Source: Onchocerca volvulus
Taxonomy: Eukaryota; Nematoda; Chromadorea; Rhabditida; Onchocercidae
Length of the DNA stretch: 64,000 nt
Assembly: GCA_000499405.2 (NCBI GenBank)
Contig: HG738139.1
Coordinates: 5,356,616 to 5,420,615 of the forward strand
Direction of reading: 5' to 3'
Under the pieces are notes generated by a model. The model was not told where the DNA came from. It searched no databases and saw nothing but the letters and a program-made list of their open reading frames with translations. Shown piece after piece: positions 26,785 to 38,004 of the stretch. How positions within the stretch are numbered: the stretch's first letter is position 1; each line of letters begins with the position of its first letter. A program made the position numbers and the translations under genes.

Positions 26785-28766
26785 AAAAAAAAATGACACG
26801 TTCCGGATGAATAGATAGAAATCACCACTGGAAGTCAAACTGCAAAGAAAGGGAAACAAGCAATTACAAAGACTTCGAAACTTTTCTTCTTTTTCCTCTC
26901 GAAAGCATCCGGATGAATCAGAAAAAAGAAGAGAAAATAAATTGGCTTTTGGAATGCAAAAATTAAAATTTCGAAACAAACCATCAAATCACTAGAAAAT
27001 TCCACAATTTGCCACGTAGTTTGGTCGATCAATTTTGTGCTATTCTTGAGAGATATTTTTTTCTTTGCTTGGCAACTTCACTGTCTTTTTCGAGAAAAGT
27101 TTTCAATTAATCCAATATTTTTAATATACTTTTTACAAGTCACCTTTGCAAATACCATATCTTGGAGTTCGTGAAGGTAACAAACAGTGTAATACTTGGT
27201 GAAAATATTTGTTCACCTATTTATTAATTAAATGACAGTTGTTAGCATTATTTGCCATTAGGAAAGTTATGCTCGAGCAAGCTTAAAGAACAATGAAAAA
27301 AAAAAAAATGAAAACTTTGCTGATTCGCGAAATCTCAAAACAAGGATGTATAAAATGGAAAGTTTAGCTCTCATGCCACTCCTTAATCCTTCACCTTATA
27401 TTTTATTTTCTTTTCATTCCAATTTAAATCGAAAAGTTAACAATTTATCATCGTAACCAATCAAGAACTGTTCATGTAACATTCGACAACATTTCCTCGT
27501 AAAAAAAAAAATTATTAGAGCCGAGCTTCATGAAAAGTCAATATTTCAGTGATATTAATATGTAAGCCACAGATATCTGCTGAAAAGTAAATGTAAATTT
27601 ATTTTGAGTCTTCAATTTGTTATGTAAATTGCTCAGTCTTCTTTCAAGTCAATTCCAAAAATTTCGAGAATTTGGGCTTGATATACCTCAAATGATCGAT
27701 AGGCCATGTGGGAAGATTTCATTTCAATCAAAGAAAACAATGAGAAAGCCGGAAGTTTAAAACTAAGTGATCCATCGATTCAACGGTACTATTCGTCAAA
27801 AAAATTTTATCAGTCGGTGTTTTATCAGTTTATCCATCTTCTTCAATTTTATGCTTTTTGTACCTTTTTTTTTATCTTTCTCTTCTTCTCATCACTTTAT
27901 CATCTGATGATGCCACCTAAGCGGAATTTATTCTTATCATTATACCACTTAACTGCAATGCATGCTTGAAATTAAAATTATGCGATTTTTTATAAATATG
28001 TATCTACTGATTACACTTTTTTTTTCATAAAATTAATTAATTCGATAGTTCAAAGATCAAATGTTTCTGCCAAATTTTCGTTCTCTCACTTTAATTTCTT
28101 ATTAATGTGCATTCAGAAATACACAGCATGACTGATTTTAATCTTCAGGCATTCAAGTTAAAATTTTGATGTCTTAATGAGATTGAACACTAAGAGTAAT
28201 AATTAAAAAAACAATTCGGTCGCATTTCAGAGTAAACCGTATTCGTTTTACGGAAGATAGAAATTTGGACATTATTAAATTATTTTTTTTTCTTTGGGAA
28301 TGTCACCCAAGGTTTAATTATCCAAAACTAAAAAAGTGAAGTATGATGACTTCTGAATTCTGTCCCATTTTAGTGAGGTTGAAAGATCATAACAAATATT
28401 ATTGAAATGTTGAATTTGTATCATTTCACAAAAACTTATTTAGTAAGTCTTTCACTATTATATTAGCTCCAAAGAAATAGAGAGAGAAACTATTTTTTAA
28501 AATCAAAATTGAAAAGCTCAAAATACAAAACTAATTGAATATGTTGACAAAAACCAATGAGAAGTAAAACTTTGAATCAAAGCTTAGACAAAAAAAGAAC
28601 GAATGATGAGAAGAGCAATAGGAAAATATACTTTAGTAGTTTCTCTAAATTTTATCTATTAATCAGTTAGTTTTAAAATTTTGTTCAGTATTTCATTTTT
28701 GATTATCAATTTTCTACATTCTTTTAAATGTTTTCAGTTTCTATTTATATTTAAAAAGAAATGAAT

Positions 28767-29010
28767 TTAGGAAATAAAAATTGAAATTAAAACTTGAATA
28801 TACTCCCACATTTCAAAGCTGAAAATATCGAACAGTTAAATAAATACAACGAAAGTTATTCATTCATGTTATAATCAGTTGAAAGATGTTGCGTCCTACT
28901 GGCGGAAGAAGTAATTAATTGGAGAAAAGCAGGCATTGCAGTACTAACAGAAGCTGAAGAGGTCATTTACAATAAGTTTGTTAATACTTTTTGTTAATTA
29001 ATCGAAATTT
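28767..29010. repeat. Dispersed repeat, copy A
   Basis: About 244 bp resembling 34161-34390 in the same orientation. Shared blocks include TTAGGAAATAAAA at the start, ATACTCCCA.ATTTC, TTATTCATTCAT/TTAATCATTCATT, GGAAGTTGAAAAGG-like text, and TTGTTAA.TA.TCGAAATT at the end. Divergence is substantial, so this is an old family. No coding potential or clear terminal repeats. Confidence 0.7.
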
Positions 29011-29577
29011 TAATTAAGAGGAAATTATTTGAAAATTGACAGTATAGAAAGGCGATATTTTAAAGTAAAATATGGCGTCTTCCATTGCAGTGATCGGAAT
29101 GAAAAAAATTTTTTGTCTCTTCTAATGGATCAATTGGTTAAAGTGCCGAAAAGAGACTGCACTTTCAGACGTAAACAAAACAATAAGTTTGATAATTAGT
29201 TAATGAATGATTGAGCATTTCATCATCTATTGATTGCATTATACTCGACTTTCAGGCAGTCATTTCTAGGCGATTATTTCTTGAAATTGAATTTAAACTT
29301 ATCATTTCCATGTGATGAAGATATTCTTTTCCCCGCTTTATACTACTTTTCATATATTAAAGATGAAAGCTTACGACGGAATGAAATTTCCATAAACATT
29401 GCTTGCTCGGAGTATTATTCTGATATTAGGATGGATTTCCCTAATTTTCTATTAACATATGACCTTTTTTAGCTTTCTTATTGAATTCATATTTGCTATC
29501 GTCAGTTAATTAAGATTTTGGCATATCAAATTCCTGTTCATTTCATACTTGCATACTTACAGACTCTGACACTTTAC

Positions 29578-32415
29578 ATGGACGAGGAATCTCCATTGCC
29601 AGTCTCTGTCAGCGATGATGAATCTGACATGGAAATCCACGATTCATCAAATTTGAAACTAAAAAAATTGAAGAAGAAGGGTAATCCTAACAGTAAAAAT
29701 GATCACTCTACAGAAATATTCAGGAAAAAAAAAGCTGAAAATACCGTAGTCATGTCTTTGGTGGTATTTTTTCATCGAATGAGTGAGTTCTTTTCGTTGG
29801 CAATGATTTTCATTAAAGCTGTTATTTGGAAAAAATAATGTAATTCTTGAGAATAAATTACTAATTAATGATTTTTTCTGTTATTAATTGGTTTTAGACA
29901 TGCATGAATCCAAATCTAAAACGAGTTAAAGTTGAAAGATTAAATTGGTTTTGAAATCAGTCAATGTTTCTATATCTAAATATTATGCACTTTCTGATTA
30001 CTGAGAAATTTTCTGTGCTGACTTGAGAAATGTTAATCAGAGAAATATCTATAAATATTTGTATAAAAATAGTTGTAAAAGTTACATTTTAATCATTTTC
30101 AGTGGCTAAAAAACAATTAGCGATTATGGTAATTAGTAGTATTTGTGGCATATACGCGATATACATTGTATTTTCCCGTAATTCATCCTTTTATGGCTAT
30201 GAATCACGCCATGAAAGTGCACATAAAATGCGAACTATTCTATTTGTTTACGGTTCGCTTTCTGAGATTACTTTTTTTTTTTTGTCAATTTTTAAAATTT
30301 TACAGATAGAAATAACTCATTTGCTTGACTGTAATCAATATAAATAAAAATAGAAATGTTCGTTTTTACTTGTTACACAACGTTTCAAGTTCTTCACCGA
30401 CTGATCTGAAATTTTCATACAACGTTGCATTCGAATGAATGTGTGTTTAAGAGCTTTTGGAGATATGCGATTTTGAACAAACGAACATTTACATTTTTTT
30501 TATATAGACCAGCGGGAGCCGGCATGCGAAGTATGACTGCTAGTATGAACTATAATTATTCAATTATGGTAATGATCATTTACATGGTCCTTCAGATCCT
30601 TCGGACTGGGATTTTGGAATCCCCTAGTTGGATCTTGATCCTCATTTTTCAAGTAGTAAAATTTGCTTCTACCAAATTAATAAAGAAGAAATAATGATAA
30701 AATAAAAGAAAAAAACAAAGATGGAAGAGTTGACTGGAAATAGCAAAATATTGAAACGAGATAGCAGAAGTAAATATTACTATTGTCTCCAAATCAGGCA
30801 TTTCAATCAGCATTTTGAGATCCTCTGTTCGAATTTCTATTTAAGAATTAATGAGGCTTATCCCTGATTAATATTGCAGTTTTTCATTCAGCATCATTAA
30901 GGACAATATTATCACTTTCATTAATATGTTTTATTCGCATCATCAAATTTTTTTCGAATGCTATGACTAATAAACTGGTAATAAGTATGTTTAAACATTT
31001 GATTAACACAAAGAATGCCGGAATTTTAATAGTATTAAAAATTTTTTAAAATTATAATATGAATCAAAACTTGGTCTACTTCGCCGAAGCTAACAAAGAT
31101 TATTAATCGAATTTGCTGAGCTTTTTATAAAATTGTTTAAGCGCATTGCAAATGTCATTTTGTATTTATGCTCACTGAAAAAACTGATGATGAATTTTAT
31201 TTCTTTACATTTCACTTAAAGAAAAATTCTTCTTACTGTAATCAATCACGTTTTAATTTACGTCGATTGAAATTTGAGATGAATGTTTTAAGTTTTTTTG
31301 CAAATATATGCAAACATTTGTTCTCATCTTTGCAAATGCAACTGACATATATAAAAAATAACGATTTCTATGTTTCATTTTCAAAATTTTAAATATAACG
31401 GCAACTCAAATATCAGTGCTCGCAAGCACTTAAATTTTCATAACTATATATTCGAAGTTTATTCATAAAATTTCGGACAATTGCAATCTTTTTTTGGTAG
31501 AAAGAATATCTGATCGAATCATCTAATTTATTAGTCTTGAGAATACCTAATATATTTGATCTTAAAGAAAAGAGTACCTGGAATAGCTAGTGAGATATTT
31601 AATTAGCAAGCAAAGAATCGAGTCGATCAGCCTCTCATATCTGTGAAAGATTATTCCAGAAATCTTCATATATAAATAATTTAGAGCATATTAATTTTAG
31701 CCAATTACTTGAATCCTTCATAAATAATTGAATTTTAGCTCACTGAAGAGTTATTTCAGGATTCGTCCAACTCCTGCTAAGCATAATTTTCTTCTGCATT
31801 TATACAACAACAACAAAAATCAGTGAAGGCAAATGGTGCTGTCAGGTTCTTCATTTTGTAGGTTGTGTAGTTTATTTGCTGGTTACTTTCATCCTTCTAC
31901 TTGTTGGAATAATTGGTGAGTAATTACAAGTTTTTAAAAAACTATTTACTTTATCATTTATCAGAAACTACATTTTTTTAAATGGATGTTTTGAAATTTA
32001 AATATGAAATTTGAATTTGTTTCAAATATTCCATAATCCATTATTTGCTTTTTCTAGTATTAAACATATCATTTATAATTTTTGATCTTGCTTGATCTCA
32101 AATATTCTTGGAATTTATACTAGTTTTTAAGACATAAATTTAGAATATACAATTTGCAATATGTTTTCGATATAATTTAATATAAAATTTTTAGTGGGTC
32201 GATGAATTTGGAACTCTTTTGAAACAAGTTTTGCTTTTTAAATTTAATTTCAAATTTTAGGATTTTATTGGGTGATGAAATTGCATGGATACGTAGAATA
32301 TGAGGATCGGCAATCGGCCAATTACGTCGACATGGAGCTATACAAATCATCTCTGTTCATATTCTCTTTTCATATATGTATTGCGTTACTGAAATGCTGT
32401 TGTTGGAATCGATGA
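29578..32415 (+). CDS. Orphan four-pass membrane protein
   Basis: Exons: 29578-29782, 30103-30252, 31760-31915, 32261-32415; every junction is phase 1 and the total is 221 aa. The start ATG follows a CTTACAG acceptor (AG at 29561-29562) by 15 nt, as expected for a spliced-leader trans-splice site. The N-terminal 68 residues are hydrophilic, with an acidic patch (SDDESDMEI) then Lys-rich segments. Four hydrophobic segments follow at about 73-92, 112-133, 146-174 and 201-216, the third preceded by KWCCQ. The tail is CCCWNR. The 4-TM layout recalls tetraspan-type proteins, but the tetraspanin CCG loop is absent and I recognise no family. An alternative donor at 29683 (AAGG|GTAATC) would also be phase 1 and drop a Lys-rich piece. 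A possible poly(A) signal lies at 32675. Confidence 0.7.
30253..31759 (+). other. Intron 2 of the four-pass membrane-protein gene
   Basis: Runs from GTTCGC to TTTCAG with no supported internal exon. The flanking exons join in phase (G + GA) and give a continuous hydrophobic segment across the junction. It holds the Helitron-like copy 2. Confidence 0.6.
30335..30543 (+). mobile_element. Helitron-like non-autonomous element, copy 2
   Basis: Starts A|TCAATATAAATAAAAATAG and ends CTAG|T, matching the termini of the 19710-19993 element. The internal block (TTCTTCACCGACTGATCTGA then AATTTTCATA) and the 3' GCGGGAGCCGGC block are shared too. It is shorter than copy 1 and its 3' hairpin is reduced to a GCCGGC core. 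It lies in intron 2 (30253-31759) of the four-pass membrane-protein gene. No protein is encoded. Confidence 0.5.
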
Positions 32416-34160
32416 GTTTTGTACTAATTAAATTAGTGCTTAAATTATAATGAGATGTTCTAGATTATTATTTTCGACATGCTGAAGTAAAGATTCTCCA
32501 TGGTTAAAAATCAAACTGGAGGATCAGCTAGATTATATGCGGAGCTTGATAATATAAAATTAGCAAAAGTTTTATTCCATAGATTTTTCTGAAATTATTC
32601 TTTCCGGATGCTTCAATTTGTAAAAATCGAAAAGAAGCAGATTCCAGTCTATATTTCGAGAGTTCAAACCATTGAATAAAAAAAAAATCATAGCATTTTA
32701 AAGTTTAGGCTGCTTATAATCTGCTATAATACAACCTTATTGTTATATCATGTGCATAAAACAATTATTTTAATGATTTGTTTATAAATGAAATTTGATT
32801 CCAGTAAGAAAAAAACTACTGAGCAATAATTAATTTTGATAAAATTTTACTTATTCACGTCTAAAATAAAAATGTAATTGATAATTTGAGAAATAAATCT
32901 TCTTTTGAATATTGCTTAAATAAAGTTCACTTTAAACTCAGATAATTGATCTAATAAAGCATTACAAAAATTAATTATTCCACGAAACGACATTGTTTTT
33001 TGGAGTAATTCGTTTTTGCAATGTTAAGTTAGAGAATGGCTGTTAATTTGGGAAGTCAAACAATGAAGGAAAATTTTACTTGGTAAAAGATTGTTAATAA
33101 TATTACTGAATAATTGTTAATTTCATAAAAAAAATTCTTTTTTTGAACGTTCGATTTTTTGGCCAGAAAATGAATCAGTTTCGAAAAGAAAAAAACTGCA
33201 TTTCTTTTAAGTAACGAATCAAATCTCGAAAAACTGCATACTTTTCCGTTGAATCTCTTTAGCGTTTTACACAGTTATCGATATTACAACTTCTTTTTTC
33301 TACGGTCAAGAAAATTATGCGATTTGATTTCACTCCGGCACTACTATAAACCGAAACTCAATTATTTCCGTAAAAAGCAGTAATAAATAAATCTATCTCA
33401 AAGTGGGATTTCAAATTAAGCAGCTTATGGATGAAAACTTGTACAGCACAAAATGTAAATTATTACTTGGTAGAATTTCTATAACTTGGTCTCTTCGAAA
33501 AATTTGAAAATTCAAATTTGATTATTTTTGAGAAAGATTTTGAAAGTTGGAAAGAATGACCTCAAAAAACTTGAAATAAATGGTGAAACGAAAATGAGAA
33601 GATGGTCAATCCCTATCGTTTTGATAACACAAGGGTAATTACAATTTTGAAAGTGAAGCTATGCAAAATTGAGAATAATAATATTAAGTGCTAAAGTTTT
33701 GGTTCTTGAATAAAACAGGATGATTCAGATCTTTAAAAATAGATTTAGGTGAAATTCTTTGAAGAGTTTTTTTTTTCAATTAAATTCTTTTTTCCCTGAA
33801 TTTTCACATCAATTTTCTAAACATAAATTATAAAACGAATTTTCTTATCTATGACTTACTGAGCAATATGGTTATTGAGCTCTGGAATCTGTTGTTCTGC
33901 TGAGGATTCATGAAACAAAATGATTGAAAAAACCATCCAACAATTATTATAGCATTCTGAGGATGCGCGAAATAAAATATCTTTATTTTTGCATTCTAAC
34001 AATGAATTTTCTGTCCTCTTATTGCATTTTTGTGAAATATATACATAATAAATAGTGCATCCATAAGTTTGAAAGATTGTATCTGCAATTATTAAATACA
34101 TAACTAGGTATATGTATTTTTTAATGTATACATATCTGTATTTGAAAAGGACACAAATTT

Positions 34161-34390
34161 TTAGGAAATAAAAGCAAAAATTAAAATTTTAGACATACTC
34201 CCATATTTCGAAAATTGAAAACAAGAATAATTAAGCGCAGCTGAAGTTAATCATTCATTAATCAGAAGATAATGCAACATAGCGCAAAGATAAAGATTGG
34301 AGGACAGCAAATATTAACAATATCACCGGAAGTTGAAAAGGCTATTTGCAATTAGCTTAATTAATGCTTGTTGTTAACTAGTCGAAATTC
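34161..34390. repeat. Dispersed repeat, copy B
   Basis: The diverged same-orientation partner of 28767-29010; see that entry for shared blocks. The two copies bracket the four-pass membrane-protein gene. Confidence 0.7.
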
Positions 34391-34967
34391 TGGTGCCAGA
34401 AAGATATTAATCTCATAAAACATTCCAAAAATTAATAACTCCAAGATATACTGTCCTTAAAAGACCCTTAAGGATACATTCTTAACAACTTATCTTCGCA
34501 ATAACTTCAGACTTTAATAATTTCTGGAAATTTTGTTAACTGGAAATTCGAGCATTAAATTACGGAAATATCTTCCATTAACTTTAACTCCTTACTTATG
34601 CACTCGAACTCTCCAACTCTCGCCTCCAACTTCTAACCTCACCGAACTTAGCCAACAAAAACTTATACGCTTCAAAAATTTGTGATATAAGATCGAGGAC
34701 ATCAAGATTTAACTATAATTCATAATCTCATCACATCGAGCGTTAGACATATATGAAAAAAACATAACATTATAAATGGAGAGATCCCAGACAGTTTAAG
34801 AAACCATGCATATTCTTCTTATTAAGGAGTGGACAGACATTGCAGCGGTAAGCAGAGAGTTGACAATGCAAGTGACGAAGAGCATATTTAGGGGAGAGAA
34901 CACATTTAACGGACCGTGACCCGCGTTTAGTGCCTTTGTGAAACCAGATTTGTGGGATAGGATCGCT

Positions 34968-35085
34968 TTAGGGTTGGTAAGTAACGGTTTCAGTAAAATC
35001 TGATGTGTAAGTTGCGTGACCTCACGTTAGGATTAGGAAGTAATGATTCCAGTGAAATCTAACGCGCATACTGCTTGACCTGGTT
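34968..35085. repeat. 59-bp tandem duplication upstream of rps-3
   Basis: Units begin at 34968 (TTAGGGTTGGTAAGTAA) and 35027 (TTAGGATTAGGAAGTAA). They share CAGT.AAATCT in the middle and a TTG.GTGACCT / CTTGACCTGG end. They differ at roughly a quarter of positions. No open frame; could be regulatory or neutral. Confidence 0.7.
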
Positions 35086-35670
35086 CATCTCGTTTGCAAT
35101 TAAGGGCTTAGCTGCAGGAGTTGTCATTATGTTGAAGAAAGATTTGTTTAAGACTTGCATTGCAAGGTCAACCTGTTATACCTCTATCATTGTTTGGTGA
35201 TAGTCGCTTATGTTTTTGCATTGTCAACTTATCTGATATTGCATTTTCCTTTTCCTCTAAATTCTTCACTTATTTATATTACGTTACTCAATTTCCGCAC
35301 GTTTTTCATGCGGAATGCAGCTATTCGTCATGTGCAGTATTTCATATCTTGAGGAGACTGGATGATCCACTTTTGGAGCTGTCTGAAATGTGAATCCAGA
35401 TTTGATTCTTCCGAAATCCTTTGAGAACCTCAAAGTAGCATTCATTTATTTTGCAGAGCAGTATCATACTAACAAGAAAAGTATCATGCTGAATCGCACT
35501 CCAGAATAGTGTTTTGATTATTCCATGTGTTTTGTTGAAAATAGTCGAATTCTGCAGGCTTTGCGAGCTGCAGATCTCAATTTTCACGAGGGATAATTTT
35601 AATATATTTCAGGTAACTTTAGAAGTTGCGATTAGGTATTTGAATTCACAAAAGAAAAAAAAATTATCCA

Positions 35671-37935
35671 ATGATGACCACAACTCAACAAATGTCAAAG
35701 AAACGTAAGGCAGTACAGGATGGCATTTTTAAAGCTGAATTGAATAATTTCCTTATGAAGGAACTTGCTGAAGATGGTTATTCGGGTGTTGAAGTTCGAC
35801 GAACACCGGCACGCGCTGAGGTAGCATTGTTCGTTATATTTTATATAGCAGTTTTCTTTGAAAGTTGCATTTGAAAAACTATTTATTTGATCTATTTATT
35901 TAAGTATTTAAATACAAAGATTTTCCAAGAAAAATAAAGAAGAAGTTCATGGATGCTGGAATAGTAAGTCTAATTGGGTTAAGGTTTTTAATTTACTGTT
36001 AAAAGTCTGATTTCACTTCTTTTTTTGGAAAAAAAAAACTTCATTTTGAATCAAAATTCGATTTCATCATTTTTACCTGGCTTTGGTATATGTATGTTTC
36101 TTCATACAGATAATTATTTTGGCAACACGTACACAGAGTGTATTGGGTGAACGTGGACGGCGGATTCGTGAACTGACATCGGTTGTACAGAAGCGATTTG
36201 GATTTGCTGATGGCACAGTTGAGGTATTTTATATCAGTTATTATTGAAACCAGTGTATTAGCCTGGAAATCTATGTGAAGTTGCATGACTATTTCCGGAA
36301 TATAATGATATTTTGTATTGCCTAAAGTTTTGAACTTAGTTGTGAAGTAAATGCATCAACAGTATTGAATTTTTTTTTTTTTTTTTTGAAAAATAGAGGA
36401 AAAGGATAAGATTTACCATTCATAGTTTATTATCATCAATTTTTTTTTTACGCAACAAACTTCAACTCATGTTTTTTGGATCAGAATCTATTTTTAAATT
36501 TTTTTTTTTTATTTTGGATATTTAGTATATTTATGTTTTTCGCACTACTATAAATCTTACTTTTCTGTGTAATATTGTAAAACTGAATTTGATATAAATA
36601 TATCTTCATCTTTTATTGTATAAGTGAAGTAGTTTAGCTGTTAGAAGCAGCGTGAGAAAAAAAAAAGAAAATTATTGAAAACTGAGATATAATGACTGTT
36701 GAACGGCTAACTTTGGGAACTGATCGTTTACTTTTCTCTTTCTTGTCTGCATGGCGCAAGCTTTGATTTGACATTGTTGCATTTGACATTAGCATTATTC
36801 TTTATATATTTCAGCTTTATGCGGAAAAAGTTACAAATCGTGGTCTATGTGCTGTAGCTCAATGTGAATCACTACGTTACAAGTTGGTTGGTGGTTTAGC
36901 TGTTCGTCGAGCTTGTTACGGTGTACTACGTTTCATTATGGAATCCAATGCACAAGGATGTGAAGTAAGTTGAATTTCATTTTTGTTAAAAGAGAAACTA
37001 GCATGTTCAAGTTGGATTCACGTCCATGAATTTTTGCTTCATTTTATAAATTGATGCGTCTTTCAGAAAATTAAGAAGTTATCCAATAAATTTGCAAAAG
37101 TTGGAGGTAATCTTCTTGTTGTAAGAAATGAGTGGAATTTGTCGGTAATCAAATGATATAATGGTGTAGAAACTGCGCTATAAAAAGAAGCTGTTGGTTC
37201 AAGTTCCATATAGGATGAAAGTAGAAATGTGATATCCTCGTGAGAGCTATGATGTTTCATACTTCTGACACCTCTTATGTTAGCATCTCTTTAAAGAGAT
37301 GCAATGATTCTGCTTATTTTCTGAGCTCTCTTATTTTATGCTAAGCCAGAAAATTAATGAATTTCGAAAGCACTTTGGTTTTAGCATGTATCAAAATCAA
37401 CGCTTTGGGAATGAGATTTTTAGTAGAATATTTATAAATCACTATATTATTATCTTTCCCAGGTAATTGTATCGGGAAAATTGCGCGGTCAACGAGCTAA
37501 ATCGATGAAATTTGTTGATGGATTAATGATTCATTCTGGTCAACCGGTAAACGAATACATCCAGCAAGCAGTACGTCACGTCCAACTTCGCCAAGGTTTG
37601 CAGTTACTACTTTGTGACATTTTAAAATTCTTTGAAAGTTTCTTTGGCATGGATCTCATAACTTGCAAAATAAGGTTTTGCCGATACAATGATGCGTTCA
37701 TTTATAGCTTAATGTGACATAATTTTTAGGTGTTTTGGGTATCAAAGTAAAAATAATGTTGCCACATGATCCTAAAGGAAATATGGGACCACGTGTTGCG
37801 TTACCTGATCAGATCCACATTCAAGAACCAAATGAAGCGCCAAATCCATTGCATCCGGAATCAGAACATAAGCAGGAAAAAAAGGACTTGTTGCAATCGA
37901 TGTCCGGTCAAATGCCGCAATTACCTCCTTATTAA
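35671..37935 (+). CDS. rps-3: 40S ribosomal protein S3
   Basis: Exons: 35671-35820, 36110-36223, 36815-36964, 37463-37595, 37730-37935; phases close to 250 aa, close to the usual 243-250. S3 belongs to the small ribosomal subunit at the mRNA entry channel. Landmarks: [20 protein letters not shown] at the start, [14 protein letters not shown] [18 protein letters not shown], the KH GXXG loop as [10 protein letters not shown] (exon 2), [16 protein letters not shown] and [19 protein letters not shown] (exon 3), [20 protein letters not shown] (exon 4) and [14 protein letters not shown] (exon 5). The start is the first of two adjacent ATGs; Met2 (35674) or Met8 is also possible, since the N-terminus is less conserved. 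A diverged partial copy lies 6.6 kb downstream. Intron 3 carries a snoRNA-like fold. Confidence 0.97.
37242..37330 (+). ncRNA. Candidate box C/D snoRNA in rps-3 intron 3
   Basis: A terminal stem, GAGAGC (37242-37247) with GCTCTC (37325-37330), brings together a C-like box ATGATGT (37249-37255; consensus RTGATGA, 6 of 7) and a D box CTGA (37321-37324). Internally there is another CTGA (37265-37268), a perfect 10-bp inverted repeat GCATCTCTTT/AAAGAGATGC (37283-37302) and a C'-like ATGATTC (37304-37310). At 89 nt the size is right for the class. Ribosomal-protein introns are a standard home for C/D snoRNAs, and vertebrate RPS3 hosts U15. The C box is imperfect and one U lies unpaired between stem and box. 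It could be chance. Confidence 0.4.
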
Positions 37936-37998
37936 AAAACAAGTGAAGTATCTGTTATTGTTAAATATTCGTTTATTGTTCAGAAATTTGCAGATACA

Positions 37999-38004
37999 AA
38001 TAAA
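37999..38004 (+). other. rps-3: Poly(A) signal of rps-3
   Basis: AATAAA, beginning 64 nt after the TAA stop; the only close match directly downstream of the gene. Confidence 0.65.

Larger units (their letters stand above)
22079..29577. other. Gene-poor 7.5 kb region between ina-1 and the membrane-protein gene
   Basis: No supported coding exon on either strand; open frames are short and low-complexity. Candidate poly(A) signals (AATAAA) for ina-1 occur at 22702 and 23537. A perfect hairpin lies at 26752-26784 and a dispersed repeat at 28767-29010. The sequence is otherwise AT-rich with T-runs. Confidence 0.55.
32416..35670. other. Non-coding region between the membrane-protein gene and rps-3
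   Basis: No supported gene on either strand. Contains AATAAA at 32675, dispersed repeat copy B (34161-34390), a 59-bp tandem duplication (34968-35085) and the presumptive rps-3 promoter. The part from about 34800 to 35150 is less AT-rich than its surroundings. A TATTTCAG at 35605-35612 is a plausible trans-splice acceptor for rps-3, 58 nt before its ATG. Confidence 0.55.

Noticed and set aside
26719..27032. Minus-strand frames of 65-86 codons
   Set aside because: Low-complexity Phe/Lys composition around A-runs and a hairpin, with no neighbouring exons.
27706..27969. Plus-strand frame of 87 codons with a hydrophobic segment
   Set aside because: Phe/Leu-rich through T-runs; no splice partners in phase and no recognisable motif.
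28311..28332. GGTTTAATTATCCAA resembling the nematode spliced leader SL1
   Set aside because: The match fails in the second half of the leader, there is no splice donor after it and no Sm-site/snRNA body. Likely chance in AT-rich DNA.
30425..30694. Plus-strand frame of 89 codons considered as an extra exon of the membrane protein
   Set aside because: It overlaps the Helitron-like element, and the flanking exons already join in phase without it.
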